A stretch of DNA of 64,000 nucleotides, taken from Marisa cornuarietis. Its lineage: Eukaryota; Mollusca; Gastropoda; Architaenioglossa; Ampullariidae. The position numbers were made by a program, and so were the translations under genes. Location: contig SMMW01000626.1 of the NCBI GenBank assembly GCA_004794655.1, positions 652,501 through 716,500 on the forward strand. The letters run 5' to 3'. Below the pieces are notes generated by a model. It was not told the origin of the DNA. It saw only the letters and a program-made list of their open reading frames with translations, and made no database searches. Positions 1-11,295 of this stretch are shown here, in pieces; position 1 is the stretch's first letter; each line of letters starts with the position of its first letter.

Positions 1-2480
1 CTCAATTTTAGAGTGGGTAGAATTTAAGCACACCTTGTTTAGAGAAGTATTTTGTGTACTCGTTGTGTAATTAACTTGTAACATTGAGTTTAATAACTAT
101 TTGTCTCGCGGAGGGACGCTCTACACCAGAGTGGCCATTTGTTGTTGTGTTGATTTAACGAATGCGCGTGTCTGCGGGTGACTCGCGGTGTGTATGCGGG
201 TGATCCGTGACATGTGATCTTTTCCACCCACCTTTTGAATGTCTTGGTAGGGCGAGAGACATGCACTGAATATATCAGACTCCTGTCTACCATTTGAATG
301 CTAAGAATTGTTCTGGTAATTGTTCTTCCTACGTCTTTCTAAAGTTATATAGATATTCTATATGTTTATAATGCACCATACAGAGATTATAGACACATGT
401 ATGAGTTACATATGGATAGACTGCATGTAAGAAACTTTGTTTGAGAAATGAATTACTGTGAATGATTTGGAAGAGGAGGTTCTTCAGCTCACCATCTTTT
501 CCTTGAAGGATATGGCAGTCGAAGTGAATAGTTTTCAATGGCACTCCTGTCGTAAAGAATAGCACCCATTTCTGGCAGCCTTTAGTTGTCTTCTTTTCAT
601 CCTCAGTAATTCCCAATACATATACAGTATCTTGTTGTGTACATTGCCACAATGTATTATCTTTATCGGTAGATGGCTTGTCAGTTTATTTACATTTTCT
701 TTAGAGCAAGTTAGGTTTCTTTTCAGTCTTTTGTTCTCTTGTGCAATGTCAAATAGTTCCCCACGGAATTCTCCTATAAAAATAATCATTTGTTGAAGAT
801 GTTCCGTGACTTCTCACAAATTTTCTCATCATAAGGGGAAAAATGCCGTTGACACTGAAACCTTCATGAAAGTTGCGACAACGTCTGTGGTTGCCAAACA
901 CTCGCCACCCCTAGCTGATGTGGCAGTGGCCATGGCTGCTGTGAAAATATGAAGAATTATACAAACGCGACCTACCCGTAATGAAAAATAATCAATAATA
1001 GAATTCATAACGCCTATTTTCTTTCTCGTGTAAATAGCAAGCTCTGCACATTGCACACCAAAGACTACAAACTATCTGAGAGTCTAACATGCAAGAAATA
1101 TAAAAGTCAGCAAATGGATGGCTCTAAGACAGGACATCCAGCAGAGAAGTGTCTTAATTGTTGGAACCCTTTCAGGCGACGGTCAGCAGCGAATAACGCC
1201 CATGATCAGGGCGGCCACGAATGATACGACACCACGATGACGAATTCTGACAGAAAAATCTGTGCAACCGAGCCATCACTGCACATCTGAGAACAGACCT
1301 GAGAATGGCAACACATGTCAACGTCAGCCAGAAAAATATCCACAGCCATCTGCACCACTGACACAGGAACTCCGCCAGGCTCGTGTGCAGTGGTGCAAAT
1401 GTCATCAGCGACAAACAAGGCAGAGTGGGGCAGAATGCTCTTTTTTTTCCTGACGAATTCAGAATCGCATTGGTTCACAGTGACGGCAGATAACGAATGT
1501 GGCGGCGCCCAGGAGAGCGATTTTTGCGATAGATAGCACGACTTGCATGATGGTGGTTCTCTGAAGGTCTGAAGAGTGATCCATCTTTATGGTACAACCC
1601 CTCTTCATCTCATTTGTTGGTCGCTGACGGGCACATGGTATAGAAATGATGCTTGTTCGGCTTCTCGTCATACAGCTTCCATCCAGGCCTTATCTTCATT
1701 TAATAATCTCAATAATAACCAATCACAGCTTTCTTTTAATAATTATTGAAATGAATCCATAATTCCACACCTCAAATGGCATTCTAATTTAAATGGGTTT
1801 TCAGATTTTCATCAATTTTCTCCCGCGGCTCGGCTACACGATTAAAAATATCAAATTGAGCAAAGTCATCTTTTGTATATTTATGACAACACTCCTATAT
1901 TTTTCAGGACTGGGTTGCATGTGAGGTCTTGCGTTAGACGACGTCAAGTACAGTTTTTTGTATTAGCTTTCAAAAATCACCGTTGGCTGGCGTGCATGTC
2001 GGGTCTTGAGTCTGGTTATTGGTCTCAAGTGACATGTCGACTACTGAAATTCAACGTAAAGTGGCCAAGAATGTTCATATGTGCATAGGAGATAATCTGC
2101 AGGGCTGGGCTGGTCGATAGCTCTTGAAATTAAGTCTTAAATTTCTGGTCTTACTGCCTGATGTTTCTAGAAAAAGATGCGGATGAAGACCGAGTTGTAT
2201 GAAAAAAAGCCGAAAACATAAAGTTATAGTGCTGTGATAATTTGTAATAATTTAGTTAACCTAATGATTTTATAATATTTTATTTAAAAAATTGCAGTGA
2301 AGAAAAGTTGGAAAAAAGTAAATACTGTAGCATCGTTTAAGCTTTCTTTTAAGTAGGTGCCAGAAAAAAATTATTGTTGAAAAGATTTTATCCGTACTAG
2401 TAAAGATTTTTCTCATCGGTACTAGTAAAGCTATTTCTTCATACAGGCAAAATATGAATGCTATTTTTGCTTATGTGCAG
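1..2480. other. Upstream intron / 5' flank of Rim
   Basis: No RIM exon was found here. The first exon found begins in phase 2 (two bases of its first codon must come from an earlier exon), so this stretch is most likely intron and the start codon lies to the left. It holds a Tc1-type transposase relic (listed separately) and otherwise AT-rich sequence in which I recognise nothing. The GC-richer part at 95-260 shows no similarity I can name. Confidence 0.6.
1170..1680 (+). pseudogene. Tc1-type transposase relic (copy 1)
   Basis: In shifting + strand frames the translation follows a Tc1-type transposase in the right order. First comes a degenerate DNA-binding part (ARTHVNVS-like, about 1300), then GQNALFFPDEFRI resembling the family's catalytic FSDESRF block (about 1425-1470), then MWRRPGERF (about 1500-1530), then TTPLHLI and SLTGTWYRND (about 1592-1650). 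Stops and frameshifts make it non-functional. No terminal inverted repeats were identified. The relic at 20190-20590 is the same type on the same strand. Confidence 0.65.
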
Positions 2481-2712
2481 ACAAATGCAAGATGAATTCC
2501 TGACTTACCAGCAAACAGTGTTGAAACTAAGCGAGGACACGCGCAAAATAGGCCAACAGTATGATGAAGGAGCTGTTTGTGACATATGTCACAAAACCAA
2601 ATTCGCTGACGGAGTTGGTCATAGCTGCTACTACTGCCACAAGAAGTCGTGCGCCCGTTGCGGAGGTCGCACACAACTTAAGGCTACAAAAGCCAACGAA
2701 AAATCCTCAGAG
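2481..2712 (+). CDS. Rim: Rim exon 1 in window: first part of RIM zinc finger
   Basis: The acceptor is a pyrimidine tract ending ttatgtgcag and the donor is ag/gtaagt. The exon starts in phase 2 and ends in phase 0. It encodes the end of the first helix (LKLSEDTRKIG) and six of the eight zinc ligands: Cys 33, 36, 49, 52, 57 and 60, in CDIC, CYYC and CARC. The HKTKFADG stretch is a hallmark of RIM. In the family this FYVE-related zinc finger binds the Munc13 C2A domain, and its flanking helices bind Rab3. The upstream helix lies in an earlier exon outside the window. Confidence 0.95.
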
Positions 2713-3809
2713 GTAAGTTTTATGATGAATATGAAGCTACTTAATTCGTATACACATGCTTCAAATTTATTGGGACAGCCCAGAGTGACCTTTAGCCTCT
2801 GTTTAACAGGTAGACACTTCTGAAAGTGTCCGCAATTCTTCGCGATGACAGGCATGTCCTGTCGAGAAAGTTTCATCAGCTTCTATCGGGCTGCCAATTC
2901 TGTGTACCTGCATGCAGGACCCACAGATTAAGGCTGTCCTTCATGTTTTGGCCGTGCGACTTCTGAACGTTACTGCGTGTGGATGAATGTAGCTATGTAA
3001 GTCTGAGTCATATTTGTATGAGAGTCTGTTTGGTGGAGCGAATATGAATGTGTTGTAGTTTTGTTGCTGTGCTTCCATTTAGAGCTGCATCTATTTGCTT
3101 GGGAAAAATAAATTCTTTTCTTACTAATAAATTCCGTACTGATTTTTAAGAATCTGTATCAGGCGGTTCAGAGCCATATGTTCTAAACGTTGCTATTTAT
3201 TGCGAGAGGTTAAAACTTACTCAAGCACACGGTCTAGATGTGGTAGTGGGATGTCATTGATGTTGGGGGAAAAAAACTAAATCATGTTTGAATTTTAAGG
3301 AGGCTGACGAGTGATTTATTTCAAGTTAATAAGGCTGGCTAGGAAGAAGACCTCCACAGTCTTTGTTCAGAAAACGGTATTTAAAAAAACCCATGGTGTT
3401 AGAGGATGAACGGTGCAGTTGTGTGTAAGTATATGAGTGAGTGAGTTCTGAAAGATACCGAGGGTCAGTGCCAGAAACAGCAGAATACCAGTGGAACGAT
3501 TATTGGCGATATGGTCAGTAATAGCAATAAAGAGAGCGAATGGTGGATATATTCAGATCGAGACGATATACATACGATATATATATATATATATATATAC
3601 GATAGTACTTCGTCAGCACTTTTTTGAGTCGGAGATCGACCCTTCAGCACTTCTTCAAAGCTAAGGGACTTTTCTCTAAGTTCGAGAATTGAGCCGGGTG
3701 GGCAAAGACTACCGAAATAGTGTTGATGTGATCGCTGTTACTTTCTTGGCTATTAACTAGATCAGTGCAAATCAATGAGTTTTCCCCTATTTTTGATTGA
3801 TTGATTGCA

Positions 3810-3853
<44 letters not shown>

Positions 3854-6800
3854 ATACTTTATAGCAAAATTTGTACGTGTGAAATTCCGAATGTAATGCT
3901 TAGTAATGCTTATTCTAGTCATATATAAATGAATGTCAGCTAAAATGGCAAGAAGTTCAAACTTGTAAAGGAATAGCGGTTACAAGTCCATAGAGGCGCC
4001 CAATGTCAATATTTAACGATGCGTACAGCGTCTATCAAAAGTTATCGCCGAACAGCAAGTGCTTTGACTGCGTTCTTTTAGTCATCGATGCTTTTATTTT
4101 TTCAGATGGTATGGGCATGTAACCTGTGTAGAAAAAAACAGGAACTGCTGGCCAAAACTGGTGCATGGTACCACGGAGGTATGGCGCGTCCAGTGGCTCT
4201 TGACGTCTGTAATGCTCCTGAAGGAATAGGTGTAAGCTTGAGACCTTCCAGTCGCGTTATAGACACTAGCCCACCAAATGAAAAGAAAGCAAAGATGGGT
4301 TTCACAGGAGATACTGGGTCTGGCAGCGAAAAAGAGAACATCGATCGCCAAAAATCCTTCGGTCGAACATCCAGCTTGCAAGGAAGAGAGCTCAAACGAC
4401 AGTACTCAATGTCAGATGCGCCGACGTCTCGATCTGGACTTGAAGGACCATCTCAGGCTCCAGGTTCAGGTATGATAGACGGTCCGATCGTGGCAGATGG
4501 AGAGTTCAAACAGGGACAGGAAAGAGGCAGGGTCAAAGAACGGACTTCTGCGAAGCATCGCTTTCACAGTGAGAGTAGAATTAGTGAAACTGACAAGCGA
4601 TACGGGGCACTACAACAACCAGATTCAGCTCATCAAGATTCCGGTCGGCATCGAGGAGAACGGGAACAGAGTGAAAGATTTGATCGCGGAGACAGGGAGC
4701 GAAGCGATCGAGAGCGGGACCGCGGAGACAGGGAGCGTCTTCCTGCTGGAAGGTCTCGTGACATCAACAATGACAGGGGGCCTGGTTCGAGGTCAGGCGC
4801 TGTGGAGAATAAATCCGAAGGAAAAGACACAAGAGAAAGGCATAGGTAAAAAAAAAAGTATAGTACTATACTCATTGACTGTACCGTAAAACATTCGAAA
4901 ACATAGAATACATTTTTCCAGGCTTATTTGATATTATTTCGAGGTTTTTCAGAAATTTTTTATAGATAAAAGATAATAATAAATGTAGCAAACACTACAT
5001 GACTCTAAGCAATCATCCAAGATTTAAACATTATTTTTATGGAGCGGTTACAAACAGCATTTTGTTGGGTTTTTAAATATTTAATCTGGACTCATTGTAA
5101 CCGTCATCTGAAACATATAAAGACCCGATATTTAGGTACACTCAGCCAGACATACAAACAAACACAAAGACAGAGTAAAATGTAGATAAAAGCTAAAATA
5201 AGTACACAGAACGAACATGTGGTCAGCTACTGAAGTTAATGTTGATGTTTTACAGAGAACCTCGGGATTCCACTCACTCAGATGAGCGTGATCACGAGGG
5301 TCGCTGGCCTAGAGACCGTCGCGTCAAGGAGTCCAACTCAGATCGTTATCGGCCTATAGCAGCGAATGGTAGACGCGACTACATTGACAAAGACTACCGA
5401 GGGGACTATACAGATAAAGAATATCGAAGTGAAAAGGACTATCGCAGTTCTCGTGAGCACCTGACAGAATCTAGGGATGCGCCGCTGGACGGCGTTAGAT
5501 CGGAAAGGCGCGGCAGCAGCCGCCAGGCACGTAATGTAGATCGCACTGCGGGCAGTGGTGGAACTGGTGGAACAGCACTTGCTGGTGTAGGAGCAGGTGG
5601 GATTCACGTCAGCGGGAGTTCCAAAGAGCGACGTTCCCCCAACGCCGGTGAAGTTAGTGATCGCTATAAAGAAACAGAAAGTGTTGGGGGACTTGAAGGG
5701 GATCGTCATGCTCATCGTATTCTTATTGAGCATGCCAGTGACACTCAAGCGGCAGCTGAGGATATACTAGAAGCTCAGCGCATGCACGACAGGCGCCACT
5801 TAGATCCTAATTCCGCACGTACAGCTGGTGGAAGTGCTTCAACCCGCAACAATCGCAAAAAACTGGAAAGTATGTTACGAAATGATTCTTTGTCTTCTGA
5901 TCCCTCCGACTGTGTTCGACCTCCACCACCTAAGCCTCACCGGCATAAGCGAAACAAAAAGCAGAGGCAGCAATCCCTCAGTAGTTCGGACGATGAAATC
6001 AGGTCAACCCCAGAGTGCTCAAGCTGTGAGGAGCAAGACCTGGAGAGCGAGAGCGTCAGTGAAAAGGGTAAGTAATAACCATATCCTAGGAAAACAGTTG
6101 CACAAAGTTATAGCTATTGACAAATAAACTCCATAAACATTTGCATGTAAGCCACATACCACACAGCAAACCCATTTAAATCATTCAATCACCACATTAA
6201 TTAGGTGATATTAACCTAAGCACACAGTTACATAATAACTTACTGATAAAATAGCAGAAGTAGCTTACTATTGATAGAAGGTAGTATAAATAAGTGCAGT
6301 CGTTCATATTGAGGAAATATTATATGATGCCATGTTTACGCTTTAAACTGTCACTTGCATGATTCTGCAAAACAGGGGCACACATCGCATTCCTCCTACT
6401 TAGAGGGGGGCACGTGCTGAGAACTCGGATGTGCCAGTAAAGGGAGACAATTTTTATCTCTTCCACTTATGTGCTTTATGGGCGGATTTTAGAGCCGTTT
6501 AAGCTGCAAATATTAGTATGACTTGGCCTCATTAACAGCATTTATAACAGGGAAAACTTACTGTTCAAAGATTACCTTCATTTGGCTCATGGTGAATAAA
6601 TGTTAAATTGTTAATATGTGCAGTATTTGAAGTCTTATCAAGTCATAAAATTGAAGTTGTTTATGTTTATGCTCAGTGTACTAGCCAAACAATCTCTATC
6701 AGGGACCCTAAGGTGCAAGAAGCAAGCTTACAATATATTGTATGTTTATTTGTCGTAAAGTACCTGAGCGTTCTTTGCCACAGTAAAATGCTGCACTTTA

Positions 6801-9800
6801 TTGCACTTGGACCACGTACATATATGTGCAATAGAGAGTGTAAGAAAAAGGAAGACAAAACAGGCAGTTCCATTTATTGGAGCTACATCTATGAACAAAT
6901 AGAATGAGTATATTGGCAGAAAATCTTGACTCATTAAGAACTACAGATTGATCAAATAAATTGTACAGCCTAAGATCCCACGAGCATTCATAAGCTGTTG
7001 AACACAGTTTGTAATTAAAACGTTGTGTCAGAGAGGTCAATATTGTAAACTTGATTTTATGCCAAACAAGGTAACACTCAGTGTAAGATATTATTTTGCC
7101 TAATCTGGTGTAAGACACCCCATACGTTCTAGAGATGCACGCCTACAAACATAGCTACACACAGAAAGAGGTCGTCACTTTTGTGCTCAGATACTTCTAA
7201 TTAACAGCTCTCTAATTGGCTGAAGATTTCACAACATAACAATGTAACATCCTGACATGTTGAACTTTTTCTGTGCACGGGGATAATTGTACACTATTAA
7301 TTGTATCTAGAGAATGCAAGGGGAGTATTTACATAGATTTCCGGAAAAAGCATCTTGGATTAAGCTTTAGCTAACCGTTAGAAATAAATATTGCATCCCA
7401 CTAGGCCTTTATGGTAGCTATTGCTGAGGTAAGAACTTTTAAACGAGAAAAGTCCTTAGTGGTTATGTGCTGAAGGGAATATGTGATTTGTGCTTGCAAA
7501 AGTTAATAATTATCGGTAACAGCTAATATCCAACAATTTTTTTTGCCAATATTACAGATCACTTCTAGTACTGTAAAACTTTTGCATGAACAAAATGAAG
7601 TTTTTTCTCTTTTAAAAATCAGTAGACAGATAAAATGATTTTCAAGCATGTGGTATAAGTTCTTTTATTGCACAAAGATCTTTTATTTAGGTACAGAATT
7701 CCCCTTATTCGTTGTAAGTGGTGTTCTGACAGAAAGAAAACATATGATGAAGCAACTGCTGTCAATAGGGTTTTTGTGCTAGCGTATGTAGTAGAACTTT
7801 CTTGATGGTGTATTTCAATTTGTCTTGGTGAATGAGTCTTCATAGCCTTACAACATGCAGATACGTATGCAAATATATAAAAAAAACTAAATGCGTAATT
7901 TATTTAGCTCTTTAGATAAGATAAGCGCTTAGCGTTTGGCTAAAGATAGTGTTTCACTGTCTACTTATTCTACTTATACTGAGAATATTCTGTCATTATT
8001 ATTGTACTGTTCTCTGTTGAAAAGCCGTTTCCATCCAAAAGACTGATTATAACCGGCCAGGACAGTACGACTCTACGGAACAGTGGAAAAAAGATGAAAT
8101 CCTTGCTGCCAAAATTAAAAAGTTTTTGTCGGTGAGTGGGTAAAGACACGTTTGTGATCACATAGTCCTTCGTGCGACGTATCCCTGTTTTGAAAGGCTT
8201 CGTTAGCAAAGTCAGAGATTGAAGTAGGCAGCCAGATTTAGCAGACCGAAATTGAATACTTTAAACAAAGCTTTGTATAAATCAGCATCTGCTGTGGTAA
8301 AAATATTTTATTTTACAGGCTGGTATAAGAAAGCGCATTGACGTTGCCAAATTGCTTTTGATTTCGTGCAGTTTGATCACTGCATACAATGTGATGGGCT
8401 AAATCCCTGTACAGACAGAGTACTCAATCGCACAGCATTGGGATCATATATACATACACATAAATACAAATACTCATAAAAGTATACATCCATTTACCTA
8501 TGCACATATACATTACATATTTTAAAGCCATCGATATTACCATCATCCTTTTCATAAAAAAATTCTTTTGCTGCGCTGTTAACATATTTACTTATATTGC
8601 AGATACGTGTATCTTTTTATTATCTACATTTTTGTTATCTTCTTGAAGTCTCTACTATGAAACAAGGTCATCATTAAAGTGAACTATTGATATACTTAAA
8701 CCGTGGGAAGATAAATGTCAGTTGCAATCACAATTTCAATGCACTTAATTACAATGTCTTAAAGCTGTTTATTAAAGATAGTATATAGGAGAGGTAGTAC
8801 AATGTTGCAACCTGTAGCAAAATGATATATGCATAGGTACAAATTTAAAATTATATGCATAATTTGATACAGAGGCACAGGTGATAGTGCTAAACTCTTT
8901 AAAGATTGTGTACGACTAAGCTGTCTGTTCAACGAACTGCACTTGAAAGGAAGAGATTTTCTAAGCACGAAAACTCCAGAGAAACTCTTAATGTACATAA
9001 TAAAGTGTAGTATTATAATACTACTATCACATTGTCAATTCCTGCAATATTACTTTAATAATTGCATTCATCTATCATCTATCTTTTGCATAGGTGCAAA
9101 ATTTATTTATGTTCAGTTCATGTGACATCCCTTTAACATTTACATAAAACCATTAAATACAGCACATTTGAAAGTTGCTTTGTTAGAGAATAAATTTTTG
9201 TTTTGAATGTCGTAGGGGGACAAAGAAGAAAAATAAAACGCAGTTTACACTCCACTAGCCACGATTCAGTCAAGGAGATATTTTCGGTCCATGCTGGCTT
9301 CGAGTTCTCTTTCCAAATATTTACCCTAGTTGACCGCTACAGTGAAGTGTATGTGCCTTTACAAATGAACTCATAAATGGGTCTTTGGTTGATGAAGAGT
9401 TCAGTCAAACGTACTGTAGCAAAGAGAATGTTCTATCTTTTCCGTTGATGGCTGCCTGGCCTAATCTGTGCTATGACTGGCTCAATGCTGCTTGGGCGAG
9501 GAGCAAACAGAGAAGGACGTGTTTCCTGGAACGTTTGGTTCGGGGCAATGCCAGACTTCGGCATTTTCGCCCCTCTATTCTACTGGTTCCTTTTCCCTAG
9601 TTCGGTCAACAAGACTTCTCGTGTGCCATGTGCTTTATAAATATAGGTAACAGAGGAGATGAGGGTTGCTTTCCCGGTCTCACCACAATACTAAACACAA
9701 GTCGGGTGCTTTTTACTCTCACGCCGGTTGATTATTCCGGCTAAGGCGAAATGTTCACAACAGAAATCCTTCAATTTCTCGGTGGGGTGATGCTCACACC

Positions 9801-11248
9801 TCTACAACTCTCTCTCTCTCTCTCTCAAAATGGCCTTTGTCCCTACCCCCTTTGCCCTCTTATTCCTCCTACCCCAAATATCCTAGAATGCACCTTGTTA
9901 CCACGGGGCCTACCGCTTACCTCCCTCTCTCTGGGAAAACCAGGGAGTCATGCCATGAGGCTGGGAAAACCAGCTCCAACCCCTCTCCTCTTCTCCGGAA
10001 AAACCCCAAGAGGGCAAGAAGTTGTCGGACATTGAACACCTACACCATTGTGCCGCACTTAAATAATTGCTTTTTGCAGCAAAGATAACATGTTAACACA
10101 AAATGATGCATTTACCAACCTTAAGCTTTTCTGTAGGAGTGTGCTTCCGAAGCCTTTATCCTCCCGAGATTGCCCGCAAGGCAGCAAAGCCACGGTGCCT
10201 GGAAGCGGACAGGTGACAATACCGAGTTTCCAGGGAAATGTCCTAGTCAGTATTTCCTTTGTTAGAAGCATTCGCCCCGATGTCAGCACCTCTTTTTCTG
10301 TCGGGGTTGTCTCCCTTAGCCTACGCCCCATGTCAGTACCCACAAGGCGGTGGGCAAGGGCATAGACCTGTTTGGGAACAATAGCAGGAGATATGCTCAT
10401 CTAGGGAGTGGCTGACCTCAAGGTGAGGAATTTTCAAGCCTGGCATTGCTTGGTTCGTGTGGGACTACAGAAGATGACTAGGCAATGGGTATCAGACCTT
10501 CGAAATCAAAAGCAAGGGCATCACAGACATGGCCAATTTTAGTAAAGCGATTGGTCTGGTTAATTTCGATAACGAATGAGACTCTAGCCAGCTAGAAAGT
10601 TCGCCGATCCTTCACGTATCGGCGCTAACTTCATGGAGGGACACGTGGCGTATAGCCACACGACATGGAGGTTGTAAACAACTCGATATTTGTATAATCA
10701 GGTATCATACCCGACTAAACACCATGCTTACTATAGATGATTCAATTTTTTTTAAAGAAAACAAACCAGCGGCAAACGTAATTTTACGTGTTCAAGTTTA
10801 CATTAATGCTAACCGCCATGAAGCAGAGGACGGAAATCTTATGAGCCACAAAACTGCACTTACGTGACTGTGTTAACACGCACTTGTAGCAGAACACTTT
10901 GCTACACAAATCTTTCCCATCATTTTAAACGCTTGTTGTTTGGTTTCCCATGTCATTCGATTTAAAAGCAGATGAGTACGTAAAAAAAGCGCAGTCTTTG
11001 CCAGTACCGCAATGTTTTGCTACCTACTTTAAGTTCACCAAAAACTCAGTAACTAATTTAGTATCCGAGAGATTGAGATACCTATGAAACTATCGCCTTC
11101 TCCAAAAACAAACAAACAAACAAACAAACAAACAAACAAACAAAAAGCGCTTGTTGTCAACTAAAATGTCAAATTATTTTTTCATTCACTCTGAGATAAG
11201 AGATCAATCAGCAGCATTATCTTCTCAGCTCGTCCATACTGGAAACAT

Positions 11249-11295
<47 letters not shown>

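Larger units (their letters stand above)
2713..4105 (+). other. Rim intron 1
   Basis: An AT-rich intron with gtaagt donor and tttttcag acceptor. It contains an (AT)n run at 3577-3599 and a (GATT)n run at 3794-3853. No transposon protein or RNA gene was recognised. Confidence 0.85.

Noticed and set aside
3644..3922. INQS-repeat frame on the - strand
   Set aside because: Translation of the GATT repeat.
5338..5748. 136-codon - strand frame opposite Rim exon 3
   Set aside because: It is the antisense shadow of a GC-richer, low-complexity coding exon.
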